A model generated the notes under the pieces. It saw only the letters and a program-made list of their open reading frames with translations, ran no database searches and was not told where the DNA came from. This document shows, piece by piece, positions 18,820 through 25,778 of a stretch of DNA of 38,027 nucleotides. The DNA is from Bacteroidia bacterium (GTDB lineage: Bacteria > Bacteroidota > Bacteroidia > Flavobacteriales_D > Crocinitomicaceae), in NCBI GenBank assembly GCA_030427935.1, contig JAUICI010000014.1, forward strand, positions 1-38,027. Reading direction: 5' to 3'. The first letter of the stretch is position 1; each line of letters starts with the position of its first letter. The position numbers were made by a program, and so were the translations under genes.

Positions 18820-20340
18820 CTATTTCAATTCTTTAGGCAATAACTCTGATGGGAATGACTGATATGAAATCAATCGCATCCATCTTTTGATGGAATTTAA
18901 TCCTACTGCCGTAAATCTCGAATCGGAAGAGGCTGGATAAGGGCCTCCATGGTTCATCGCTGGACAAACTTCCACTCCCGTTGGCACACCATTCCAAATT
19001 ACACGGCCAACTCGATAAGAAAGGGTTTCCACAATATTTGAAATAGAACTAATTTCTTCGTTTTCTGCTATAATGGTTCCAGTCAACTGACCCTCCAGTC
19101 CTTCGATAATCTGAATCAATTCCGCTTCATCTTTGCAACTAACAATAATTGAAAATGGTCCGAAAACCTCTTGATGCAATTTCGGATTCTCTAAAAAGGA
19201 AGCTCCCGAAACTCTTGCTACTGCTTGATCCGCAAAATTTCCTTCTGCACTTACTAATGAAGTAATCACTTCAACTCCATTTTGAGAAGTCACCTCCGCT
19301 TTTAAAGAAGAAAAGGCCGATTTAATATTAGGTCCGAGCATCACCATCGGTTCAATTTCCACAATTTTTGAAGCCAAAGTGCTGGCAAACTGATCCAATT
19401 CAGGAGAATCAATCGCTAATAAAAGACCTGGATTTGTGCAAAACTGACCGGTTCCCAAAGTAATTGAACCTGCGTAAGTTGCTGCCCACTTAGCAGCGCC
19501 ATTTTCAAGTGCTTTTTGAGAAATCACTACAGGGTTGATCGATCCCATTTCAGCAAAAACGGGAATGGGTTCTGGTCTTTCAGCGGCTAAATCCATCAAG
19601 GCGCGACCTCCTCGGATGGACCCCGTAAAACCAACCGCTTTAATTTTCGTGTCTTTGACTAATTGTTGACCCACCTGGATTCCTCTAGAATTCAAATTTG
19701 AGAAAACACCATTTGGCATTCCGGTTTTTTCGGCAGCTTTGATGATCGCTGAAGCCACCAATTCACCTGTTCCCGCATGCATGGGATGAGACTTCACAAC
19801 CACTGGACAGCCGGCTGCCAAAGCAGAAGCTGTATCTCCACCGGCTGTTGAATAGGCTAATGGAAAATTAGAAGAACCAAAAACGGCCACAGGTCCTAAG
19901 GGAATTACGGATAATCTCAAATCCGGCTTTGGCATTGGTTCCCTATCCGGTATTGCCGTATCAATATCCGTATGCCTCCAGTTTCCTTTTTTCAGCATTT
20001 CAGCCATAGACCTCAACTGGAAACAAGTTCTTCCTCTTTCCCCTTGAGCTCTACCTTCGGGTAAGCCCGATTCTGTGCAATAGACCGAGATCAACTCTTC
20101 TCCTAAAGCTTCGATCTCATCCGCAATTGCATTTAAAAACTCAGCTCTTTTTTCATCTGAAACATTGCGATATGCTTTAAAAGCTTGCCAAGCCAGTTCA
20201 GTTGCTTCCGCAATTTCTTCAGATGTTGCTTCTGTAGACTCCCATTCATTTTGAATGTTCAGCTTTGGATTGATTGTCTTAAAAGTATTAGAACCAGAAG
20301 CTTTTAACTGGTTTCCGATATAGTTTTTTCCTGTGATCAT
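18820..20340 (-). CDS. Alpha-ketoglutarate semialdehyde dehydrogenase (NADP-type ALDH)
   Basis: Oxidises 2,5-dioxopentanoate (alpha-ketoglutarate semialdehyde) to 2-oxoglutarate, the last step of hydroxyproline breakdown. The 506-residue aldehyde dehydrogenase has the catalytic Cys301 in LGTGQFCTNPG and the general base Glu264 in VFAEMGSINP. The cofactor strand reads VVVKSHPMHAGT (Lys183-Ser184-His185), the pattern of NADP-preferring semialdehyde dehydrogenases of this subgroup. It is three bases downstream of the deaminase stop-to-start junction (stop of the deaminase at 20344, start here at 20340), and abuts the epimerase start, so all four genes form one transcript. Length and motifs are complete. 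Confidence 0.92.
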   Translation of the reverse strand: MITGKNYIGNQLKASGSNTFKTINPKLNIQNEWESTEATSEEIAEATELAWQAFKAYRNVSDEKRAEFLNAIADEIEALGEELISVYCTESGLPEGRAQGERGRTCFQLRSMAEMLKKGNWRHTDIDTAIPDREPMPKPDLRLSVIPLGPVAVFGSSNFPLAYSTAGGDTASALAAGCPVVVKSHPMHAGTGELVASAIIKAAEKTGMPNGVFSNLNSRGIQVGQQLVKDTKIKAVGFTGSIRGGRALMDLAAERPEPIPVFAEMGSINPVVISQKALENGAAKWAATYAGSITLGTGQFCTNPGLLLAIDSPELDQFASTLASKIVEIEPMVMLGPNIKSAFSSLKAEVTSQNGVEVITSLVSAEGNFADQAVARVSGASFLENPKLHQEVFGPFSIIVSCKDEAELIQIIEGLEGQLTGTIIAENEEISSISNIVETLSYRVGRVIWNGVPTGVEVCPAMNHGGPYPASSDSRFTAVGLNSIKRWMRLISYQSFPSELLPKELK

Positions 20341-20343
20341 ATT

Positions 20344-21264
20344 TTATACTAAAGTTGGTTTGTATTCTGGTATAACTGGTCTTGATTTCATACCGGCTTC
20401 AATAATCTCCAACACTTGTTTTCTCTCTTCACCAATTAAAGGCAAACGTGGAGCTCTAACGTTCTCCGTTCCAATTCCCGTAGCTACTTCAGCCAATTTA
20501 ATATTCTGAACTAATTTAGAATTAATATCCAATTCCAACAAGGGTAAAAACCAAGCATAAATGGCTCTCGCTTCCTCAATGCGCCCTTGCTGAATCAATT
20601 CAAAAATGCAAACCGTTTCCTTTGGAAAAGCACAAACCAATCCTGCTACCCATCCATCTGCTCCCATCAACAATTCTTCCATGGCTAAAGTATCCACTCC
20701 ACAAAGCAATTTGAACCGATCTCCAAATTTATTTTTCATTCGGGTGACATTTGAAATATCTCTTGTTGATTCTTTTACTGCTTGGATATTCTCATACTGC
20801 GCTAATTCTTCAAACATTTCCAGAGTAACTTCAATTCCGTAATCTACTGGGTTATTATAAACCATTATAGGAAGATTTGTAGATTTTGCAACCTCTTCGT
20901 AATACGTTACGGTTTCACGATGATCTGCTTTATATCTCATTGGAGGCAACATCATCAATCCAGAAGCTCCATCTTCTTCAGCTTTCCTTGCTGAGTCGAT
21001 TGCCGCTTTTGTAGTTTGCTCTGCAATATTGATAATCACTGGCACTTGACCATTTACAATTCGAACAGCTTCTCGAACAAGAGTTCTTTTCTCTTCTTCT
21101 TCTAATGTGCTCGCTTCACCTAATGTTCCACCTAAAATAATTCCAGTTACCCCAGCATCTAACTGAGCCTGAATATTTGTTTCGAACATATCTAGATCCA
21201 ATTGATCATCATCTGTGAATTTTGTCGTTACAGCTGGCATTACGCCTCTCCAATTTACTGACAT
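20344..21264 (-). CDS. DHDPS-family lyase, probably 1-pyrroline-4-hydroxy-2-carboxylate deaminase
   Basis: A (beta/alpha)8 lyase of the dihydrodipicolinate synthase/N-acetylneuraminate lyase family, 306 residues. Schiff-base Lys164 sits in QAVKESTRD, Tyr136 in MVYNNP, and the substrate-carboxylate loop reads GGTLGEASTL (46-54). Position as first gene of the hydroxyproline operon indicates that it deaminates 1-pyrroline-4-hydroxy-2-carboxylate to alpha-ketoglutarate semialdehyde. True lysine-pathway DapA is unlikely because of the neighbours. A -7 box on this strand lies at 21294-21301, giving a leader of about 25 bases. Regulation is probably by the AraC protein encoded at 22093. Confidence 0.9.
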   Translation of the reverse strand: MSVNWRGVMPAVTTKFTDDDQLDLDMFETNIQAQLDAGVTGIILGGTLGEASTLEEEEKRTLVREAVRIVNGQVPVIINIAEQTTKAAIDSARKAEEDGASGLMMLPPMRYKADHRETVTYYEEVAKSTNLPIMVYNNPVDYGIEVTLEMFEELAQYENIQAVKESTRDISNVTRMKNKFGDRFKLLCGVDTLAMEELLMGADGWVAGLVCAFPKETVCIFELIQQGRIEEARAIYAWFLPLLELDINSKLVQNIKLAEVATGIGTENVRAPRLPLIGEERKQVLEIIEAGMKSRPVIPEYKPTLV

Positions 21265-21293
21265 AAATATTTGATTTTAATTTATTTCTGAAA

Positions 21294-21360
21294 CAAAAGT
21301 AAGGAAGTAAAGTCACGGTTTTTGAACAGAATACTATCGGGGAATGATACTATTTTATCT
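21294..21360 (-). promoter_or_regulatory. Promoter and candidate operator of the hydroxyproline operon
   Basis: On the minus strand TACTTTTG (21294-21301) matches the -7 consensus. Upstream of it are two ATACTAT half-sites on the plus strand, at 21331-21337 and 21347-21353, 16 bases apart start to start, the second extending to ATACTATTTTATC. Tandem half-sites about 1.5 helical turns apart are compatible with AraC-type binding. A near-identical site lies at 22028-22040. Confidence 0.45.
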
Positions 21361-21380
21361 TGTTGAATAATATTCTGATA

Positions 21381-21420
21381 GGTAGAGGGGTAGAATGGTG
21401 GAGAGGTGGAGGAGATGTAG
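21381..21420 (-). repeat. Family B repeat, inverted copy (B1)
   Basis: The reverse complement of this segment aligns with the right part of the copy at 21965-22020, 29 of 32 bases by my count, ending in ACCCCTCTACC in both. Confidence 0.6.
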
Positions 21421-21421
21421 T

Positions 21422-21445
21422 AGGGGCCGAACGGCCCCTTTGTTT
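21422..21445 (+). terminator. GC-rich hairpin, terminator-like
   Basis: AGGGGCCGAACGGCCCCT is a perfect palindrome followed by TTGTTT on the plus strand; on the minus strand it is preceded by an A-rich stretch just after the stop of the four-helix-bundle gene but has no T-run after it. It may stop transcription in either direction, more convincingly on plus. Confidence 0.5.
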
Positions 21446-21448
21446 ACA

Positions 21449-21793
21449 CTATAATGACCTTATTAGGCCGTAGATACAGCCTGAAACACGATTACATTGC
21501 GACAATAACTGATCTCTTTGTTCAAGGTTAAGATATCCTAATCGATTACCTAAATACGCCATGGACTTGACTTCTCCACAGGAACCTTTCCCTATATAAA
21601 GAAACCTCTGAAATTCTTTTTGATAATTTCGATCAAATCCTTCTGCAACATTATTTGAAATGGATACGGATGCTCTTTGAATTTGGTCTTTAAATCCATA
21701 ATCTTTCACATGATCATGGAATTGATAAACTTGAACAGCAAGGTCTTGACTCAACTTCCATGCGTCAAGATCCTCGAATCTTTTAATTCTCAT
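21449..21793 (-). CDS. Four-helix-bundle protein (S23, rRNA intervening-sequence family)
   Basis: A 114-residue protein of the family first found as ORFs inside 23S rRNA intervening sequences. Family signatures are all visible: the N-terminal FEDLDAWKLSQDLAVQVYQF, QIQRASVSISNNVAEGF, FLYIGKGSCGEVKSMAYLG and a last helix that begins near LEQRDQL. The known structure is a four-helix bundle that forms a pentamer; the cellular role is not established. The gene is not in an rRNA here but in the space between the hydroxyproline operon and the AraC regulator, enclosed by inverted family B repeats. It is not likely to belong to the pathway. ATG 21793 is the usual family start. Confidence 0.92.
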   Translation of the reverse strand: MRIKRFEDLDAWKLSQDLAVQVYQFHDHVKDYGFKDQIQRASVSISNNVAEGFDRNYQKEFQRFLYIGKGSCGEVKSMAYLGNRLGYLNLEQRDQLLSQCNRVSGCIYGLIRSL

Positions 21794-21874
21794 TTTTAAT
21801 GATTTAAGTGGTTAATATGCCCAAATATAGAAATAATTGTTTTGGTGAAGCGGCGTAGGAGTGAATGGTGAATC

Positions 21875-21938
21875 GTAGAGAGGTAAATGATACAAATTCG
21901 CAGCCCTCTACCTCTCCACCATTTAACCCCACTACCAT
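21875..21938 (+). repeat. Family B repeat, direct copy (B2)
   Basis: Imperfect inverted structure: GTAGAGAGGTAAATG at the left and CCACCATTTAACCCCACTACC at the right, which can fold back. The same order of elements is seen at 21965-22020. Confidence 0.6.
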
Positions 21939-21964
21939 TGAAAACACAAAAGACAAAGGTTGGT

Positions 21965-22020
21965 GAAGAGGTAAATGATAGAAATCCCCTCCACCTCCCC
22001 ACCATTTAACCCCTCTACCA
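21965..22020 (+). repeat. Family B repeat, direct copy (B3)
   Basis: Shares AGAGGTAAATGATA at its left and CCACCATTTAACCCC at its right with B2, and 29 of 32 bases with the reverse complement of B1. It ends 72 bases before the AraC start codon. Confidence 0.6.
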
Positions 22021-22027
22021 AATTCTC

Positions 22028-22040
22028 ATACTATTTTACC
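22028..22040 (+). promoter_or_regulatory. Candidate AraC operator upstream of its own gene
   Basis: ATACTATTTTACC matches 12 of 13 bases of the site at 21347-21359 before the hydroxyproline operon, in the same plus-strand orientation. A site shared by regulator gene and target operon suggests common control. Confidence 0.4.
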
Positions 22041-22080
22041 CCGTAAAACCAACTTCTTACCTATTTATAGATAATATCAC

Positions 22081-22088
22081 TATACTTA
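22081..22088 (+). promoter_or_regulatory. Possible -7 element of the AraC-family gene
   Basis: TATACTTA is a weak match to TAnnTTTG and ends exactly four bases before the ATG at 22093, the same distance as for three other genes of the window. If used, the transcript would be leaderless or nearly so. Confidence 0.3.
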
Positions 22089-22092
22089 CACC

Positions 22093-22950
22093 ATGAAAGT
22101 TTTACCATTCAAAATACCGAAGCCGGAAAATAGCGCATTGATCTACCAAGTAGATAAAGGAATTACGTTCTATGACCAGCTTCATGCACATGAGGAAATT
22201 CAGATTTCAATTGTGCTTTCAGGGTCGGGTAATTTAATAGTAGGTGACACCATCAATCGATATGAGGAAAACGATGTTTTTGTGTTTGGTCCACAGTTGC
22301 CTCATTTATTTCAAAGCGATGAATCCAATCAAGATTCTCATATGCTCACTTTATTCTTTGCAAGAGATTCATTCGGGGAAAGTTTCTTTAATCTTTCTGA
22401 GTTCGATGAGATGAAAGAATTCTTTCACAAGTCAGCAATGGGTATTCGAGTGCAATCCAATTTGAGAGACCTGAAAAAGGAGTTTTTGATGTTGGAAAGT
22501 TTGTCCAAATTGGAACGCGTATCTGCCTTCTTTAAGATTGTTAAATTAATTATTGAAGCTGATTCCAAACCCTTATCAACTTTTATTTACGAAAAGCACT
22601 TTACAGAAGAAGAAGGAAGCCGAATGAGTAAAGTCATGAGTTACGCCATGCAAAATTTCAGGAGAGAAATTACCCTAGATGAAATTGCGGACATTGCGAA
22701 TATGACTCCGAATGCTTTCTGCAGGTATTTTAAAAAGCGGACCAATAAAACTTTCTTTCAGTTCTTGATCGAAATACGCTTGGAAAATGCTTGCAAATTA
22801 CTCTCTCAAACAAGTGAACTTTCGGTTGCCGAGATTTCTGATCAATCCGGTTTCCGAAACATCGCTTTTTTCAACAGAAAATTCAAAAGCTATAAAAACA
22901 CCACTCCAACTACTTTCCGAAATGAAAATCTGGTCGTCAAATCATTATAA
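22093..22950 (+). CDS. AraC-family transcriptional regulator with cupin sensor domain
   Basis: A 285-residue regulator. The N-terminal cupin (about 20-100) contains HAHEEIQISIVLSGSGNL and EENDVFVFGPQLPHLF, a fold that commonly binds the inducer. The C-terminal AraC DNA-binding domain (about 185-280) has two helix-turn-helix units: ITLDEIADIANMTPNAFCRY and LSVAEISDQSGFRNIAFFNR, then FKSYKNTTPTTFR. It is divergent from the hydroxyproline operon with only the repeat-bounded four-helix-bundle gene between, so it is the likely activator of that operon with hydroxyproline or an intermediate as effector; this is inference from position and the shared ATACTATTTTAYC site. Confidence 0.9.
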   Translation: MKVLPFKIPKPENSALIYQVDKGITFYDQLHAHEEIQISIVLSGSGNLIVGDTINRYEENDVFVFGPQLPHLFQSDESNQDSHMLTLFFARDSFGESFFNLSEFDEMKEFFHKSAMGIRVQSNLRDLKKEFLMLESLSKLERVSAFFKIVKLIIEADSKPLSTFIYEKHFTEEEGSRMSKVMSYAMQNFRREITLDEIADIANMTPNAFCRYFKKRTNKTFFQFLIEIRLENACKLLSQTSELSVAEISDQSGFRNIAFFNRKFKSYKNTTPTTFRNENLVVKSL

Positions 22951-23040
22951 TAAAGTTAAGATTCCAATTATTTAATAACAATGATGAGGGATTTTAAATA
23001 AGTAAACCTACATTTGAAGTTCTTCTCAATAGAGTAGAAG

Positions 23041-23066
23041 TAGATGATTGATTCGATGTTAAAGGG
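23041..23066 (+). repeat. 26-bp direct repeat before a terminator, copy 1
   Basis: Begins TAGATGATTGATTCGATGT and matches 24557-24582 at 23 of 26 bases. Both copies run straight into a terminator hairpin and together flank the M43 gene. Confidence 0.6.
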
Positions 23067-23087
23067 AGTTGTGACGGCTCCCTTTTT
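23061..23087 (+). terminator. Rho-independent terminator after the AraC gene
   Basis: GGGAG and CTCCC arms around a nine-base loop, preceded by AAA and followed by five T. It is 110 bases after the AraC stop. Confidence 0.7.
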
Positions 23088-23226
23088 CTATTTCCATGCT
23101 CTGCAAACAACTCATTTCGAGATATTTTTAACAAAAGTCGCTCTTTTTGTTAAGGCTTAAGAATCATAGGATAATTTAGTACAAAACCTTGCCAAAATCG
23201 CTATCACTATTCCTTGTTTTCTCCTC

Positions 23227-23234
23227 TACTTTTG
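23227..23234 (+). promoter_or_regulatory. Possible -7 element of the M43 gene
   Basis: TACTTTTG fits TAnnTTTG, 23 bases before the ATG at 23258. No TTG at the expected -33 spacing, so the call rests on the -7 box alone. Confidence 0.4.
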
Positions 23235-23257
23235 TTAAAATCATGAATTTTTAAGTT

Positions 23258-24559
23258 ATGAAAAAAGTAGTATTATGCATGACCCTACTCATTGGCATAC
23301 AAAGCTTTGGGCAAAATGGACAAAACACTTTAAGGTGTGGACAAGAACTTCATTATGAAGACCATTTAATGAATCATCCAGAAGTAGTTCAGGAACGTCA
23401 AGAATTAGAAAATTTTACCAAGAACTTTGTTTTGAATTATAACCCAAATAACAAAGTTGCTTCAATTACGATTCCTGTAGTTTTTCATGTAAACGACCCC
23501 AATAATCCTCAAAAAGTCACCATGGCTCAAGTCCAATCAGCCATTGATATTTTGAATGAGGATTTCACTGCGACCAATTGGGATATTGGAAATATTCGAA
23601 CAGAGTTTTCTTCCATAATTGCGAATATGGACATCAATTTTTGTTTGGCAACGAAAGACCCTAATGGTAATGCAACAACAGGAATTACCTATCATTATAA
23701 TAATTACAATGGAAGAGAACCAGATGGCTACGGGACTTCAGTAAAAAGCGTTGAATACTGGCCTGGTGATGAGTATTTGAATATATGGATTGTCAATTAT
23801 GTAGAAGACGATAATGATCTGTATCGATCCGGTTGGGCTTTCTTACCAGACAGCTGGGTGGCCTCAAATAATTTAGATGGAATCGTATACAATCACAGAT
23901 ACTTAGGCTATACCGGTTCTTCTGATGTATCTGGAACATCTTCCTGGCAGCAAGAAATGGCCAGAGTACTGACGCATGAAGTTGGTCATTATTTAAACTT
24001 GTATCACACCTTTGAAAACTATTGTTCGTCTCCCGGAGATTATGTGAACGACACGCCACCAGTTTATTACCATGGTTCGACAAATTGTGATCAAATTGGA
24101 GATAAATGTTCTGGTGTAACTGTAGTGAATGATCAAAACTATATGGATTATACTTACTGTCCATCCATGTTCACCACAGGTCAAAAAGCTCGGGTTGTGG
24201 CGGCACTTAACTCTTCAGTAGCAGGAAGAAACAATTTATGGACTACTGGAAATTTGCAAGCCACGGGTTGCACTACCTCAACAGCAAGTTTGGACGAGTA
24301 TGATGATATCGCATCAACCAAATTATTTCCAAATCCAGCGCATACCGAAATCAATTTGCAATTCAATCTTTCAAAGACCACGGATTTAGATATTTATATC
24401 CAAAATTTAGCTGGACAACTGGTACAATCGCATTCCATGACCGCCACTGGGACCGAGATTAAAACAATTTCCATAGACGAACTAAAAGCGGGCGTTTACT
24501 TTGTAAATGTTCGCAGCCAAGAAGCTAGTTACACCTTAAAACTAGTTAAGCATAAGTAG
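23258..24559 (+). CDS. Secreted M43-family zinc metalloprotease with T9SS sorting domain
   Basis: A pappalysin-like (M43) protease of 433 residues. A signal peptide (MKKVVLCMTLLIGIQSFGQ) is followed by a propeptide-like stretch and the catalytic domain (about 65-325). The zinc motif is HEVGHYLNLYH with His240, Glu241, His244 and His250; position 247 is Asn where the classic metzincin motif has Gly. The Met-turn is NYMDYTYCPS with Met296. A C-terminal type A sorting domain (about 355-433) contains KLFPNPAHTEINLQF and LKAGVYFVNVRS, so the enzyme should be exported by T9SS and anchored or released. Family members cut extracellular proteins. The TAG stop lies within a 26-bp repeat shared with the upstream intergenic region, and a terminator follows. 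Confidence 0.92.
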   Translation: MKKVVLCMTLLIGIQSFGQNGQNTLRCGQELHYEDHLMNHPEVVQERQELENFTKNFVLNYNPNNKVASITIPVVFHVNDPNNPQKVTMAQVQSAIDILNEDFTATNWDIGNIRTEFSSIIANMDINFCLATKDPNGNATTGITYHYNNYNGREPDGYGTSVKSVEYWPGDEYLNIWIVNYVEDDNDLYRSGWAFLPDSWVASNNLDGIVYNHRYLGYTGSSDVSGTSSWQQEMARVLTHEVGHYLNLYHTFENYCSSPGDYVNDTPPVYYHGSTNCDQIGDKCSGVTVVNDQNYMDYTYCPSMFTTGQKARVVAALNSSVAGRNNLWTTGNLQATGCTTSTASLDEYDDIASTKLFPNPAHTEINLQFNLSKTTDLDIYIQNLAGQLVQSHSMTATGTEIKTISIDELKAGVYFVNVRSQEASYTLKLVKHK

Positions 24560-24582
24560 ATGTTTGATTCGATGTAAAAAGG
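24557..24582 (+). repeat. 26-bp direct repeat before a terminator, copy 2
   Basis: Begins TAGATGTTTGATTCGATGT; its first three bases are the stop codon of the M43 gene. Three mismatches to 23041-23066. Confidence 0.6.
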
Positions 24583-24585
24583 TAA

Positions 24586-24611
24586 AGGGGCGCTTCGGTG
24601 CCTCTTTTTTT
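24586..24611 (+). terminator. Rho-independent terminator with TTCG tetraloop after the M43 gene
   Basis: AGGGGCGC-TTCG-GTGCCTCT gives an eight-pair stem (two G-T pairs) followed by seven T. It closes the M43 transcript and argues that the next gene has its own promoter. Confidence 0.85.
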
Positions 24612-24635
24612 ATGTCAAAACCCTATCTTTACCTC

Positions 24636-25778
24636 GTGAGTCGAAATTCTATTATTGCCGCACTTTTATTGACGATCATCCTTTACTTTTTGCAAGGGAT
24701 CATTCGCCCGAAACCCGATTATAATTGGGATTCCATTCCCTATATGAATTTGGTTTTGAAGTATGATGGCGTGGAAAACGATTCGATCCGACATGCAGAA
24801 ACCTATAAAACCCTTCACGCACAAGTTCCAGAAGAAGAATGGAAAAAATTGGCGGAAACTGATCATTGGTATAGACTTCGAAACTATCAGTCTTGGGAAG
24901 TTGGAACGGAAACCTTGCCTTTCTATTCCATAAAGCCACTGTATATTGTCAATTGCTGGGTTTTCTATAAAATGGGCTTTGATTTGTACGACTCCACATG
25001 GATTCCGAATTTCTTTTGTTATTTCTTTATCGCACTCGCTTTCTTCATATATATCGATAGCAAGAAAAATTACTGGATTGCCTTTTTTGCTACCTTGTTT
25101 ATCATGCTTACGCCTTTCTTTCTAGAATTGTCGATCCTGAGTACACCAGATGCCTTGGGCACTTTAATCTTCATGGCCATTACCATATTGTATCTCGAAA
25201 AAAGATCGATGTGGATTATACTAGGAGCAAGTATTGCAGCAATTCTGATTCGTCCGGATCATTTGGTTATCTGCGGACTCCTTTTCGGACTGTTGGCCTT
25301 GGAAAAAAACAATTGGATGGATCGCATAAAGACGGCTTTAATTCCATCTGTGATTCTGCTCACCGTTCACTTCTTAAACTATAAACTGAATGGAAATCCG
25401 GGTTGGAAGGTCTTATTCATGCACTCTTTCCAAGGGAATATTCATCATCCTGTTTCAGGAATTGAGAATCGGGTTTGGGAGTGGTCGGAGTTTATTAAAA
25501 CACATAAAAACCACATCCATTCCATTTCCTTTTTACTCTGGTTACTGCTGATCCCAACACTTTTAATGTTGCCAAAAAAAATTCGAATTCCAGAATTATT
25601 GAAACGAAGAGACTTCCTTTTGTTTGTGGCAATTGTGGTAGCCACTTTGATCAAGTTTGTATTATTCCCCTATACCATCGACCGCTATTTTGCACCTTTC
25701 TATGCGGCAGGTATCTTATTGATGATTTACCGGATTGGAAGAAATTCAGACAACTCAAAAACGGAAACTTATGGCTAA
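24636..25778 (+). CDS. Multi-pass membrane protein, glycosyltransferase-39-like topology, function unknown
   Basis: An integral membrane protein of about 380 residues with roughly eight to ten hydrophobic helices. The start is uncertain: ATG 24612 lies directly after the terminator T-run, whereas GTG 24636 follows a TATCTTTA box by four bases, an arrangement seen at two other genes here; I prefer GTG. The open frame reaches back to 24564 but would then include the terminator. A first helix (SIIAALLLTIILYFLQGII) leads into a loop with NWDSIPYMNLVLKYDG, and charged motifs such as ILIRPDHLVICG and PYTIDRYFAPFYAAG recall dolichyl-phosphate-mannose-type glycosyltransferases, but I see no decisive catalytic motif. 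The stop overlaps the next gene by eight bases. Confidence 0.7.
   Translation: MSRNSIIAALLLTIILYFLQGIIRPKPDYNWDSIPYMNLVLKYDGVENDSIRHAETYKTLHAQVPEEEWKKLAETDHWYRLRNYQSWEVGTETLPFYSIKPLYIVNCWVFYKMGFDLYDSTWIPNFFCYFFIALAFFIYIDSKKNYWIAFFATLFIMLTPFFLELSILSTPDALGTLIFMAITILYLEKRSMWIILGASIAAILIRPDHLVICGLLFGLLALEKNNWMDRIKTALIPSVILLTVHFLNYKLNGNPGWKVLFMHSFQGNIHHPVSGIENRVWEWSEFIKTHKNHIHSISFLLWLLLIPTLLMLPKKIRIPELLKRRDFLLFVAIVVATLIKFVLFPYTIDRYFAPFYAAGILLMIYRIGRNSDNSKTETYG

Larger units (their letters stand above)
21381..22020. mobile_element. Candidate repeat-bounded cassette carrying the S23/four-helix-bundle gene
   Basis: About 640 bases enclosed by family B repeats: one inverted copy on the left (21381-21420) and two direct copies on the right (21875-21938 and 21965-22020). 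The only real gene inside is the four-helix-bundle gene on the minus strand. The unit interrupts what would otherwise be a short divergent region between the hydroxyproline operon and its AraC regulator. No transposase is present, so mobility is inferred from architecture only. Confidence 0.4.
22951..23257. other. 307-bp intergenic region
   Basis: Holds a 26-bp repeat (23041-23066) overlapping an intrinsic terminator (23061-23087), then an AT-rich stretch and a possible -7 box TACTTTTG at 23227-23234 for the M43 gene. I see no open reading frame or RNA gene in the rest. Confidence 0.6.

Noticed and set aside
21796-22005. 69-residue open frame on the minus strand before the S23 gene
   Set aside because: It runs through the family B repeats and has no plausible composition or homologue that I recognise; it is an effect of the repeats.
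21347-22040. Target-site duplication made by insertion of the S23 cassette (ATACTATTTTAYC on each side)
   Set aside because: The sites are 21 and 7 bases away from the repeat ends and one has a second half-site nearby, so an operator explains them better; kept only as an alternative.
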